In this document: piece by piece, positions 25,944-34,813 of the stretch
How the letters are laid out: every line of letters begins with the position of its first letter
How positions within the stretch are numbered: position 1 is the stretch's first letter
Made by a program: the position numbers and the translations under genes
Source: JAWWPY01 sp963822825
Lineage (GTDB): Bacteria; Actinomycetota; Actinomycetes; Streptosporangiales; Streptosporangiaceae
Direction: 5' to 3'
Assembly: GCA_963822825.1 (NCBI GenBank)
Contig: CAWGIW010000019.1
Location: 124,001 to 188,000 of the forward strand
DNA length: 64,000 bases
The notes under the pieces: generated by a model
What the model was told of the DNA's origin: nothing
Seen by the model: only the letters and a program-made list of their open reading frames with translations
Database searches by the model: none

Positions 25944-26963
25944 TCACGGGAAGTATGAGAACATGGGGCCGCCGAAGCTGGTGTCGGGCACGGTGCGGAA
26001 CCCGGCGGGAATGGGGACGCTCGCCTTGGCCACGTTGCCTGGCGTCGGCGGCAGCACACTGATGTCCTCGCGGACAGTGCCGCGCAGTGGCCTGCCGACG
26101 ACCGCCTGGCTCCAGTTGCGGAAGATCACCTGCACCGGAAGGTAGGTCGCTGGGTCCACGTACAAGGTCGCGTGAACCTGCAAGGCCCCGCGGCCGTTGC
26201 CAGCGACGCGCGGCGTGCCAAACCAGAAATCCGGCTGCGTCATCGAGCCCGTGATCGTGATGGTTTCCTGGCCGTTGACCCGGGCGTGTCCGGCAATCGT
26301 GAACACGCCGCAGGACAGCATCTGCTGGATGTATGCCGCCCAGTTCACGGGGCCGCTGCCGTACTCCACAAATTCCAGGTTGGTGGAGCAGTCCGGCTGG
26401 AATCCCTGAGCCGGCGTCACATACCACTCATGACGGCGGTAGTCGACCTGGACGTAGGTCAGCTTTCCGTTGATCGTCGCGGTGCCGGCGCCCCAGCTCT
26501 CCTGTCCCTGCGCCCAGGGGAGCTCCTTGACCGCCGCGGGCGGCATGAATCCGGACTGCATCTCGGCAAATCTTTCGCCGTAGCTCCACTGCATAATCGC
26601 GGGGAAGGGCGCATTAAAGATTTCGGTCTGTATGACCATGTTCTTTTCCGCGAGGGCCTCCTCCACCCGCTGGATCACGTAGGCGACCGTGTGGGCCTGG
26701 ACCGCGGCGGGGGCTGTCGCCGCAGGCGGCTTGCTGGCCCCGGCCATCCCGGCGACCACGGCCGCGGCGGTGACCGCGGCGGTCCCGCCGGCCACCGCGG
26801 CGCGGACCGCCAGCGCCCGCCGCGCGCGGGCGCGGCCCCGGGCCACGATCTCCTCGACCGGGCGCTTCAGGTGGACCCCGCCCAGTACGTCACGCGCCGT
26901 GGTCAGGGATGCTCGCACCCTGGCGAGCACCTCATCGTCATTCATAGGTGAACTCGCGTTCAT
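25944..26963 (-). CDS. Sigma-factor partner protein with one membrane helix (CU044_5270-like)
   Basis: 339 aa. A cytosolic N-terminal domain (MNDDEVLARVRASLTTARD, VEEIVARGRARARRAL) of about 55 residues precedes a transmembrane segment near 56-78, then an exported domain of about 250 residues with LYVDPATYLPVQVIFRNW. The layout equals that of anti-sigma-like proteins of the CU044_5270 type encoded after ECF sigma genes. It overlaps the sigma gene by ATGA at 26960-26963, so production is coupled. Confidence 0.8.
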   Translation of the reverse strand: MNASSPMNDDEVLARVRASLTTARDVLGGVHLKRPVEEIVARGRARARRALAVRAAVAGGTAAVTAAAVVAGMAGASKPPAATAPAAVQAHTVAYVIQRVEEALAEKNMVIQTEIFNAPFPAIMQWSYGERFAEMQSGFMPPAAVKELPWAQGQESWGAGTATINGKLTYVQVDYRRHEWYVTPAQGFQPDCSTNLEFVEYGSGPVNWAAYIQQMLSCGVFTIAGHARVNGQETITITGSMTQPDFWFGTPRVAGNGRGALQVHATLYVDPATYLPVQVIFRNWSQAVVGRPLRGTVREDISVLPPTPGNVAKASVPIPAGFRTVPDTSFGGPMFSYFP

Positions 26964-27556
26964 TTGCCCGCTCCCGATAGACCTAGCGACGTCTTGTTCA
27001 CGTGGTGAGCCTCGCCGCGGCCGGCGGATCGCCGGCCGTCCGGCTCAGCAGCCGGCCCCCCGGCCGCCGGGGGGCCGAGTTCACCCCGCAAGGCAGCGAG
27101 GGCCCGGTGCAGGTGGGAACCCACGGTTCCGGTGGAGATCCCCAGCACCCGGGCGGTGGTCTCGGTGTCCAGGTCGAGCAGCAGCCGCAGGGCGATCACC
27201 TCGCGCTGCCTGACCGGCAGCCGCCGCACCGCGGTGACCAGCGCATCGTCCAGGACGGGAGGCGGGCTGGGGGCGGCCGCCACGTCGTGGCCTTCCAGGG
27301 CCACTTCCCGGCGGCGCCCCCGCCACCAGGACACCCGGGTGTTCAGCGCGGTGCGTACCACCCACGCGCGCGGGGCCGGATGGTCGCGCACCTTCCGCCA
27401 CGACATCCACGCCCGCGAGAACGCCTCCGCCACCAGATCCTCGGCGAGTTGCTGGTCGCCGGCGCTGATCAGCACGATCCGCAGGCAGTCATCGCGGGTC
27501 GCCGTGTAGAACTCGGCGAACTCGATCCGGTCTTGTTCCACAGCCCAGATACGCAC
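26960..27556 (-). CDS. ECF RNA polymerase sigma factor (SigE/Sig-70 region 2 and 4)
   Basis: 198 aa. Region 2: EFYTATRDDCLRIVLIS, DLVAEAFSRAWMSWRKV; region 4: LPVRQREVIALRLLLDLD and TARVLGISTGTVGSHLHRAL. The tail (GGPAAEPDGRRSAGRGEA) is disordered. Directs transcription of an unknown regulon; the membrane partner encoded next likely holds it inactive until an envelope signal (inference). Shares a 155-base divergent promoter region with the isochorismatase-like gene. Confidence 0.9.
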   Translation of the reverse strand: MRIWAVEQDRIEFAEFYTATRDDCLRIVLISAGDQQLAEDLVAEAFSRAWMSWRKVRDHPAPRAWVVRTALNTRVSWWRGRRREVALEGHDVAAAPSPPPVLDDALVTAVRRLPVRQREVIALRLLLDLDTETTARVLGISTGTVGSHLHRALAALRGELGPPAAGGPAAEPDGRRSAGRGEAHHVNKTSLGLSGAGK

Positions 27557-27711
27557 CGGAGCCTCGATCCCTTTACCTCGAGCTGCCCCGAAACTACCTG
27601 GCGGTCAGCCGGGCCGGGCTGGGGCGATCACCGGGCCGCCCCAGCGGCTCTGTCGGTGGCCCGGCTTACGCTGGACCGACCGACACCGCTGCGTCCGCCC
27701 AAGGGGAATCG

Positions 27712-28296
27712 ATGACGACTCTGCCAGATCGGCCCAACACCGCATTGCTGGTGATCGACGTCCAGAACGGCGTTGTCGCCAACGCCCATAACCGGGACGG
27801 CGTTGTCGCCAACATCAACACCCTGGTGGACAAGGCCAGGGCTGAGGACGTCCCGGTGGTCTGGGTGCAGCACTCGAGCGATGACCTGCCGACCGGCTCG
27901 GACGCCTGGCAGTACGTTCCCGAGCTGGCGCGCCGGGACCCCGAGCCGCTGATCCACAAGAAGTACGGGGATTCCTTCGAGAACACCGATCTGGAGTCGG
28001 TCCTGGCCGATCTCCGCGTCGGCCGACTGGTCGTCAGCGGTGCTCAGACCGACGCGTGTATCCGATCGACCCTGCACGGCGCGCTGGTACGCGGCTACGA
28101 CGCCACCCTGGTCAGCGATGCCCACACCACCGAGGATCTGCGGAAGTGGGGCGTGCCGGTCAGCCCGGAGCAGGTGATCGCGCACACCAACACCTACTGG
28201 GACTGGTCGGACGCACCCGGCCGCAAGGGCGGCACCGTCCCGACCGCCGAGGCTGATTTCGCCGCGGCACCGTCGGACGGGTCAGCGTCCGGCTAG
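27712..28296 (+). CDS. Cysteine hydrolase, isochorismatase-like family
   Basis: 194 aa. Catalytic Asp in ALLVIDVQNGV, Lys in LIHKKYGDSF, and Cys in VVSGAQTDACIRST form the family triad. Candidates include amidases such as nicotinamidase; no metal-binding set typical of nicotinamidase is evident, so the substrate stays open. ATG start at 27712 preceded by GGGGAATCG. Confidence 0.9.
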   Translation: MTTLPDRPNTALLVIDVQNGVVANAHNRDGVVANINTLVDKARAEDVPVVWVQHSSDDLPTGSDAWQYVPELARRDPEPLIHKKYGDSFENTDLESVLADLRVGRLVVSGAQTDACIRSTLHGALVRGYDATLVSDAHTTEDLRKWGVPVSPEQVIAHTNTYWDWSDAPGRKGGTVPTAEADFAAAPSDGSASG

Positions 28297-28306
28297 TGCG
28301 CGGCGG

Positions 28307-28954
28307 TCAGCCGGGCGGGGCCAGGTCGTTGCGGACCGTGACGACCAGCCAGGTGATCGCCCCGACCACCAGCGCGGGCGTGGCGGGCTGGGCGCCGGCG
28401 ACGGCCGCCGCGGCCGCGCCCACAGCGGCGGTGATCACGACCCGCACCGCGAGCCGCACCGGGCGCCCCCGCCGGATCCGGGACGCCAGCCTCGCGCCCG
28501 CGAACCTCCGCCGGCTCCTCGGTGCACCGGAACCTGACCGGGCGGTCAGCGCGCCGCGCGACGCGACCGCGGGGGCGGCCTCCGGCGCGCCCGGCGCGGG
28601 CCACTGCCTGCCCGGCCCCACCGGCGCCGCCCGGTCCGCCGGCGCCCCCCGGTCCGCCGCCGCCCGGTCCGCCGGCGCGGCCCGGTCCGCCCGCGCCGCC
28701 CGGTCCGCCCGCGCCGCCCGGCCCGCGGTGTCGGCGAGGTCGGCGAGGGCCTCGCCGCGGCCGGAGCGGGTCCGCAACGCGGTATAGGCGGCCGCGGTCG
28801 CGGCGAACCGTTCCGGGTCACCCCCGTCGGCCCGGTCCGGGTGGGTCGCGGCGGCGATCCGGCGCCAGGCGGCGCGCACGTCGTCGTCCGTCAGGCCCGG
28901 CCGGGCGGGCAGCCCGAGGGCGGCGAACGGATCGTCTGCCGCGGCCCCGCTCAC
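28307..28954 (-). CDS. Membrane-anchored J-domain protein
   Basis: 215 aa. J domain at residues 1-70 with the HPD motif (AATHPDRADGG) that stimulates Hsp70 ATPase. Residues 75-115 are a charged repeat (ARADRAAPADRAAADRG) encoded by a GC-rich tandem array. Two hydrophobic segments near the C-terminus (LAVRVVITAAVGAAAAAVAG and PALVVGAITWLVVTV) place it in the membrane. It overlaps the preceding ATPase gene by GTGA (28951-28954). Third gene of the Replic_Relax-ATPase-J operon. Confidence 0.8.
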   Translation of the reverse strand: MSGAAADDPFAALGLPARPGLTDDDVRAAWRRIAAATHPDRADGGDPERFAATAAAYTALRTRSGRGEALADLADTAGRAARADRAARADRAAPADRAAADRGAPADRAAPVGPGRQWPAPGAPEAAPAVASRGALTARSGSGAPRSRRRFAGARLASRIRRGRPVRLAVRVVITAAVGAAAAAVAGAQPATPALVVGAITWLVVTVRNDLAPPG

Positions 28955-30963
28955 GGTGAAGTCTCCTGGCCGAACGCCTCGTCGAGCAGGGACCCGGCGT
29001 CCGGTGGCGGCCCCGGCCGCCGCGCGCTCGCCCCGTGACCCACGCCCGGCCCGTCCCCCGCGGGCCCGCCCGCCCCGTACGGCGCCGTGGCCGCCGCTCG
29101 CCCGGCGCCGTCGCCGGCTGGCCGGGGCCGCCGCGGCAGCTCGGCGGGCGCCGCCACCAGCCGCTTCACCTGGACATAGGTGACCCCGCCCCGGTAGATG
29201 TACGCGGCCTGGCCCACCGCCAGGCGGCGGATGAGGTCGGCGTCGACCACCGGCGTGCGGCGCTCACGGGACTGCCCTTCGTGGCTCCACCGTGCCGGTC
29301 CGAACAGGGCTGGTCCGAAGAGGCCTGGCCCGGACCCGGCTGGCCCGGACCCCGCTGGCCCGAACAGGGCTGGCCCGAACAGGGCGGCACCGAGCAGCCG
29401 CCGGGTCGTGTCCACTACGCGCCGGGTGCCCGCCAGCGCGGCGGCCGGCTCGGGGCGGGGGGTGCGCAGCAGCCAGATGCCGCCATCGGCGGTCGCGGCC
29501 ACCCGGTAGCGCTCATCCTCCTCGGCGGCCAGGCCCTCCCAGGACTGGGCGGATACCTGCACCGCGAGGCCCAGCGAGCGGGCCCGCTCGTACAGCTGCC
29601 AGATCGGCAGCCGCCGCGACACAGCGCTGAACTCGTCCACCGCGAGCAGGATCTCGGCCGCGCCGCCGGCCGCGTAACTGGCCAGCATGTCCACCAGCGC
29701 GCGGGCCTGCGCCTCGGCGACCGTGATCTCCGCGGTCCCCTCCAGGATGCAGTACCAGACGTCCGCGTCGCGGAACGTCCCTGGCCCGTCCAGACCGTGA
29801 CCCAGGCGGCGGAACACGGTGCGGAAGCGCAGCGCGACATCGCCGATGTGCCGCGCCGCGCCGCGCAGCAGAGCCACGTCGTCGGCCCGGTCCGCGAGCG
29901 CGTACGCCGTGGTCAGCCAGCCCGCATCGAGCCGGGCCAGGAAGTCGGCCGCGCTGGCCGGCGGCCCGGCCGGCGCGCCCACGGCCAGCTTCACGATCGC
30001 CTCCATCACGTCGGCGTAGTAGGCGGCCCCACCGGTCCCGTGCTCGATCATGTTGACCAGCGTGGTCGTGAGCTGGTCCGGCGGCAGCGCCCACAGTGAC
30101 AGGCTCACCTCGTCCGGCCAGATCGCCGTGGCCCGCGCGCCGACGCCACGCAGCACCCGGCGGGTCCGCTCGGCGATACGCCGCGAGTCGGCACCCCCCT
30201 TGCAGTCGAGGACGACCAGCAGCGGGCGGCGGGAGGCTCCGGCGGCGTGCCGCTGCAACCCCATGGCCATGAACCCGGCCCACAGCCGCAGCAGCAACGT
30301 CGTCTTCCCGGTGCCTGAGGTACCGATCACGACCTGGTGCGAGCGCAGCCGGGAGTACGGGATGCGGGCCAGCGGCAGTTGTGGATGGTGGATGGCCCTG
30401 ATGACGGCACCAGCCAGGATGGTTTCGTTGGGCACAATGAGCGGGACCGAACCGGGAGCCGCGATCCTGGCCTGGGCCGTCCGCACCTGGTGGCGCCATT
30501 GGCGCAGGTCGAAGGCGGCCGGCGCGCTGGGCGTCAGCCCGCCGGTGCCGGTCTCCATCGAGTAGATCCGCCACTGCCAGGCGACGGCCCCCGCGACCAG
30601 GCCGAGGGGGATCGCGGCCGGGGCGATGGTGACCGCCGCCAGCGCGTACGAGCCAGCGGCGCCGTCGTGCCACATGGCGAGCCACGCCGTGTAGGGAGTG
30701 GCCGCGACCCGGGCCGGTGACCTGGTGGCCACTGCGGTGGCGGCCAGCCACGCGGCCAGCATGGGCACGCAGTACGCGGCCGCGCGGTAGAGCCGCCGCG
30801 GCGGCCAGCCCAGTAACCAGGCCAGTGTCGCGGAATAGGCCGCGACCAGGGAGACAGGTGCTGCCGCCACGATTACCGCAACGATTGCCATTCCCTTGAT
30901 CGCCTTCGCCGTAAGGCGGAGCAGGGCCCGCGCGGCCAGCAGGCCCAGGTACCGGCTGATCAT
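28951..30963 (-). CDS. Membrane VirD4/TraD-like ATPase
   Basis: 670 aa. Three N-terminal transmembrane segments (about 24-52, 58-80, 103-130) precede a RecA-type ATPase: Walker A GTSGTGKTTLLLRL (213-226), a VirD4-like LVVLDCKGG segment (249-257), Walker B ILLAVDEFSAV (438-448) and a sensor-like VQVSAQSWEGL. A low-complexity stretch of LFGPA/GSGPA repeats lies near 545-575. Relatives are coupling proteins that deliver DNA or protein substrates to export channels. Start ATG 30963 overlaps the upstream stop by ATGA. No relaxase, VirB4 or other channel genes are seen here. Confidence 0.82.
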   Translation of the reverse strand: MISRYLGLLAARALLRLTAKAIKGMAIVAVIVAAAPVSLVAAYSATLAWLLGWPPRRLYRAAAYCVPMLAAWLAATAVATRSPARVAATPYTAWLAMWHDGAAGSYALAAVTIAPAAIPLGLVAGAVAWQWRIYSMETGTGGLTPSAPAAFDLRQWRHQVRTAQARIAAPGSVPLIVPNETILAGAVIRAIHHPQLPLARIPYSRLRSHQVVIGTSGTGKTTLLLRLWAGFMAMGLQRHAAGASRRPLLVVLDCKGGADSRRIAERTRRVLRGVGARATAIWPDEVSLSLWALPPDQLTTTLVNMIEHGTGGAAYYADVMEAIVKLAVGAPAGPPASAADFLARLDAGWLTTAYALADRADDVALLRGAARHIGDVALRFRTVFRRLGHGLDGPGTFRDADVWYCILEGTAEITVAEAQARALVDMLASYAAGGAAEILLAVDEFSAVSRRLPIWQLYERARSLGLAVQVSAQSWEGLAAEEDERYRVAATADGGIWLLRTPRPEPAAALAGTRRVVDTTRRLLGAALFGPALFGPAGSGPAGSGPGLFGPALFGPARWSHEGQSRERRTPVVDADLIRRLAVGQAAYIYRGGVTYVQVKRLVAAPAELPRRPRPAGDGAGRAAATAPYGAGGPAGDGPGVGHGASARRPGPPPDAGSLLDEAFGQETSP

Positions 30964-31727
30964 GTGGTGGCTCCCCGGGGCAGGTCCCGGATCTCCACCC
31001 GGGCCGCGAGCCCGGCCATCATGTCGCGGGCCCGGGTCACCGTCGGCCGGGCGGCGGGCGAGCACAGGTACAGGACGCGGGTGTGCCGCGCCTCGTGCCC
31101 TGGCACCCGCGCTTCCGCGGCGGGGCAGCCGTAATCTCCCGTCCTCGTGAGGATCTCGGTCATGATCGCCGCGGTCCGGGCGACGGTCTTGCGGGTGAGT
31201 TCGGCCTCGATCGCCCAGCACTCCCCGGCCCACGCGACACTGGCGCTGTCGGGCCAGTGGACCTCCGCGTCCGGGAAGTGGTCTCGTAGACCCACCCGGC
31301 CGCCGGCCCGGGCGCGCAGCCGCCGCTCGCTGCGCCAGAACGCGTCGGCCTCGGCGTAGCCGGCCGTGGACGCAATGGCGAGCCTGACCGCGGTGACCGC
31401 GCGGATATGCGCGAGCCGGGACAGGGCGGGTGCGGTCGCGGTGTACGGCAGGCCGCACAGGCCAAGCCCGGCGCGGGTCAGCCAGATCCACTGGCGGCCA
31501 GGGCCCAGCCGGGCCGCTTCCGCGTACCGCAGCCGGCGCCAGCGCAGCGCGAACCCGGCCGCCCGCTGCTCGGGTAGCCCGAGCACGGTACCGAGCTGGT
31601 CGAGCTGGACGCCGTACATCTCGCCGACGAACACCAGCCCGGCGATGTCACGCTCGCCCAGCGCGCCGGGGGCGGGTGCGGGAGCGGCGGGTGCGGGGGC
31701 GCCGGGTACCCCGCGTCGGGGGCTCAC
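30960..31727 (-). CDS. Replic_Relax-like winged-helix/nuclease-fold protein
   Basis: 255 aa. A Pro/Ala N-terminal tail, a winged-helix domain (residues about 25-92; VQLDQLGTVLGLPEQRAAGF, RQWIWLTRAGLGL), and a C-terminal domain with HFPDAEVHWPD (150-160) and WAIEAELTRKTVART (171-185), matching the PD-(D/E)xK nuclease pattern seen in replication-relaxation family proteins. First gene of a three-gene operon. DNA binding is likely; cleavage is possible but not shown. The 256 bases upstream (31728-31983) are a divergent promoter region with DUF3145. Confidence 0.7.
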   Translation of the reverse strand: MSPRRGVPGAPAPAAPAPAPGALGERDIAGLVFVGEMYGVQLDQLGTVLGLPEQRAAGFALRWRRLRYAEAARLGPGRQWIWLTRAGLGLCGLPYTATAPALSRLAHIRAVTAVRLAIASTAGYAEADAFWRSERRLRARAGGRVGLRDHFPDAEVHWPDSASVAWAGECWAIEAELTRKTVARTAAIMTEILTRTGDYGCPAAEARVPGHEARHTRVLYLCSPAARPTVTRARDMMAGLAARVEIRDLPRGATT

Positions 31728-31983
31728 CTGCCCACTACATCATGCCGGGCCAGCGGCCGCGGGTGACCGTTATAGGCCTGATGCGGGGAACATCCCGCGC
31801 CGGAGGATGATCTGCCCGCCATGTCGTCAGGCAAGATGCCGTGAATGCTGGTGCCGCGGGACGGGGTGGGGCAGAATATGAGGCAGGAACGCGGATCGCA
31901 TCGCCGGGGAGATCAGTCCTTCGTTGGCGTGGCCGCTGAGGTCGTTGGGGAAGACGCACCTCGGTCGCTCGCAAGGAGGTCTG

Positions 31984-32484
31984 GTGTCCGTACGAGGCGT
32001 GCTGCAGATCCATTCCGCGCCCCCGGCGCTGTGCCCGCATATCGAGTGGGCGGCGGCCGGGGTTCTAGGTGTGCCCGTGAACCTGCCGTGGGTTGGTCAG
32101 CCCGCGGCGCCGGGGTCGCTGCGCGCCGAACTCAGCTGGCAGGGCCGTCCGGGCACGGCAGGGGGTATCGTTTCCGCCCTGTCCGGCTGGAACCGGCTGC
32201 GCTTCGAGGTGACCGAGGAGGCGAGCCCGGGCTGCGACGCCGTTCGCTATAGCTACACGCCGGAACTCGGCGCGTTCTCCGCGCTGACGGCGGCGAACGG
32301 CGACATCGTGATCCCCGAGAGCAGGCTGCGCGCGGCGATGACCGTGGCCACCGCGGCCGCGTCCCGCGGCCCGCTGGAAGACGAGCTGGCCCGGCTGCTC
32401 GGCGGGCCGTGGGACGACGAGCTGGAGCCGTTCCGGTGCGCCGCCGAGGGGGCCCCGGTCCGCTGGCTGCACGCCACCGGCTGA
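31984..32484 (+). CDS. DUF3145 family protein
   Basis: 166 aa from the GTG at 31984 (AAGGAGG five bases upstream). Starts SVRGVLQIHSAPPALCPHIEW, the family hallmark; VNLPWVGQPAAPGSLRAEL and FEVTEEASPGCDAVRY follow. Found across Actinobacteria near fatty-acid synthesis genes; function unknown. Stop overlaps the next ATG (TGATG at 32482-32486), so the two are co-translated. Confidence 0.88.
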   Translation: MSVRGVLQIHSAPPALCPHIEWAAAGVLGVPVNLPWVGQPAAPGSLRAELSWQGRPGTAGGIVSALSGWNRLRFEVTEEASPGCDAVRYSYTPELGAFSALTAANGDIVIPESRLRAAMTVATAAASRGPLEDELARLLGGPWDDELEPFRCAAEGAPVRWLHATG

Positions 32485-33474
32485 TGACCGATCGGCCCGC
32501 GGCGCGGGGCGCGTCAAGGAAAATCATCCTCGACTGTGACCCCGGGATCGACGATGCCCTCGCGATCGCCTTCGCGTGCGGGCATCCCGGGCTGGAGCTG
32601 CTGGGCCTGACCACCGTCGGCGGGAACGTGGACCTGGTCAAGACGACGGCGAACGCGCTGAGCGTGCGGGACTTCGTCGGCTGCCCGGACGTGCCGGTCG
32701 TGGCCGGCTGCCCGGCGCCGCTGCTCCGCTCGGTACTGGACGCCCGGCACGTGCACGGCGAATCGGGCCTGGGGGCCGCGCGCCTCCCGGCCGCCGCGTC
32801 GGGTGCGCGCGACGGGCACGCGGTGGACTTTCTGGTCGATACCATCGGCGCCGCGGCAGGCGAGATCACCTTGGTCGCGACCGGGCCGCTGACCAATATC
32901 GCGCTCGCCGTCCGGCGCGAGCCACGCGTGGTCAGCCAGGTCAGGGACTTCGTCATCATGGGCGGCTCGGCCGGGCGCGGGAACGTTACCCCGGCCGCGG
33001 AATTCAATATCGCTGCCGATCCGGAGGCCGCCGCGATCGTGTTCGGTGCCGGATGGGCCGTCACCATGGTCGGGCTGGACGTGACGTACCAGGCGCGGGC
33101 CACGGCCGGTGTCCAGGAGCGCATGCGGGCGCTCGGCCGGCTCGGCGCCGACCTGCTGCTGCCCGCGCTGTCCGGCTACCGCTACGAGGCGGCGGCCGCC
33201 CTCGGCCTGGCGCCCGGCGCGGCCGATGGGCCGGCGGTCCATGATGTGTGCGCGGTCGCCCTGGTGGCCGAGCCGGGTCTGTTCGGCTGCGTGCCCGCCC
33301 GGGTGGAGGTGGAAACCGCGGGCCGGTGGACGGCGGGCATGACGGTCACCGACTTCACCGCCCCCGACGGCCAGCGCAACGCGCTCGTCGCCCTGTCGGT
33401 CGAACGTGCCCCGCTTCTGGGACCTGGTCCTGGACGCCTACGCCCGGACGACCGCGGCCCGCTCGCCCGCTTAG
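32484..33474 (+). CDS. Inosine/uridine-preferring nucleoside hydrolase, frame change at C-terminus
   Basis: About 330 aa. Calcium-binding N-terminus IILDCDPGIDDALAIAFA, LLGLTTVGGNVDL, central VATGPLTNIALAV and IMGGSAGRGNVTP AAEFN, and the catalytic VHDVCAVALV. Cleaves N-glycosidic bonds for nucleoside salvage. The C-terminal helix reads RFWDLVLDAYARTTAA in another frame, entered in the C4 run near 33407-33412, with TAG at 33472-33474; without the correction the frame runs to 33506. Coupled to DUF3145. Confidence 0.9.
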
Positions 33475-33604
33475 CGGTCGCACCCCCTCGCGGCGGCACC
33501 GGGTAGCACGGCGTGCCACCGCGCGCCCATGATGGGGGTATGAGCAAACCGCCTGAGATCACCCAGCGAGACCGGTTTGCGCCCCGGCCGGAGGCAGCCC
33601 CGGG

Positions 33605-34252
33605 ATGACGGCCAGTCAGGTCCGCAAGCGGGAGCCCCGGTCGGCGGGCGGCCGGGCGCTGCTCACGGCGCTCGCGGCGCTAGCCGTCATGTGGGTGGTC
33701 CAGGCCGTGAACGCGAACATGGGTGAGGTCCTCGATCAGGATTACGGGATCATGCCGCGCACCCTGCACGGCCTGATCGGAATCGCCGCCGCGCCCTGGC
33801 TGCACGCGAATTGGCAACACATCGAGAGCAACAGCCTCCCGTTCCTCGTCCTGGCCACGCTGGCCGCGTGGCGGGGGGTGGGCCGGTTCGCACTAGCCAG
33901 TTTGATCATCGTCGTCGTGGCTGGTCTGGGCACCTGGCTCATCAGCCCGGCGGGCGCCGTCACCATAGGCGCGAGTGGCTGGATCCTCGGGCTGTTCACG
34001 TACACGATCGCGCGCGGCTTCTTCCAGCGCCGCCTGGCCGACATCCTCACGGCGCTCGTAGCGGGCGCGCTGTACTGGGGGATCATCTTCGACGTCCTGC
34101 CGCAGGGCGGTGGGATCAGCTGGCAAGATCATCTGTCCGGTGCCATCGGCGGCCTGATCGCCGCGTACGTACTGTGCCGGGGGCGCGCGGCGACCTCGTC
34201 GGCCCAGCCGCGGCGACGGGCCGAGTCAGCCGGGGGATCAGCCGGCCTCTAG
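33605..34252 (+). CDS. Rhomboid-family intramembrane serine protease
   Basis: 215 aa with six transmembrane helices. The catalytic Ser lies in GASGWILGLFT and the His in WQDHLSGAIGGLIAAY; HANWQHIESNSLPF matches the conserved region before the active helix. Cleaves membrane-spanning substrates within the bilayer. Its last 15 bases overlap the 3' end of the convergent ohr gene. Confidence 0.92.
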   Translation: MTASQVRKREPRSAGGRALLTALAALAVMWVVQAVNANMGEVLDQDYGIMPRTLHGLIGIAAAPWLHANWQHIESNSLPFLVLATLAAWRGVGRFALASLIIVVVAGLGTWLISPAGAVTIGASGWILGLFTYTIARGFFQRRLADILTALVAGALYWGIIFDVLPQGGGISWQDHLSGAIGGLIAAYVLCRGRAATSSAQPRRRAESAGGSAGL

Positions 34253-34666
34253 GGTGACATCGATGTTGCCGCGGGTCGCGTTGGAGTACGGGCAGACCTG
34301 GTGCGCGGCCTCAGCCAGCGACCGGGCCTGCTCCGCGTCCACGCCCGGAATGGTGACCCGCAGTTTGACGGCCAGCCCGTAGGCGCCGCCCTCGACTGGG
34401 CCGATACCGACATCGGCTTCGACCAGTGAGTCGCTGGTGTCCACGCCCGCGCGGCGGCCGACCACGCCCAGCGCGCTCTGGAAGCAGGCCGCGTAGCCCG
34501 CGGCGAAGAGCTGCTCCGGGTTCGTGGCCCCGCCCGGGCCGCCCATCTCCTTTGGCGGCTGCAGGTTCACGTCGAGGATGCCGTCATCGGTCACGGCATG
34601 CCCGGCGCGGCCACCGGTCGCGGTCGCCCGGGCCGTGTAGAGGGTCTTGGTCAACGCAGTGGTCAC
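34238..34666 (-). CDS. ohr: Organic hydroperoxide resistance protein (Ohr/OsmC)
   Basis: 142 aa from the GTG at 34666 with GGGAG upstream. NPEQLFAAGYAACFQSAL holds the peroxidatic Cys and HQVCPYSNATRGN the resolving Cys. Reduces organic hydroperoxides using a lipoyl-linked thiol relay in Ohr proteins, which fits the lpdA/sucB enzymes encoded elsewhere in the window. No ohrR gene adjoins it. Confidence 0.92.
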   Translation of the reverse strand: MTTALTKTLYTARATATGGRAGHAVTDDGILDVNLQPPKEMGGPGGATNPEQLFAAGYAACFQSALGVVGRRAGVDTSDSLVEADVGIGPVEGGAYGLAVKLRVTIPGVDAEQARSLAEAAHQVCPYSNATRGNIDVTLEAG

Positions 34667-34813
34667 GATTGCTCCCGGCGGTTGGGGTGAACTATGGGTG
34701 GGTCCGGCACCGTCTGGAGGCGGCAACCGCCTCCAGCCCGCTGGCATTCCTGGGCGCGCGGTCACCGGCTGCCGGACTAGGTCAGGGCCTCCCTCTAACC
34801 GGAAACTGCCGCA

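Noticed and set aside
28951..31491. Single 846-codon ATPase starting at 31491
   Set aside because: The part upstream of 30963 is an out-of-frame shadow of the Replic_Relax-like gene; the ATG at 30963 overlaps its stop and begins the transmembrane region.
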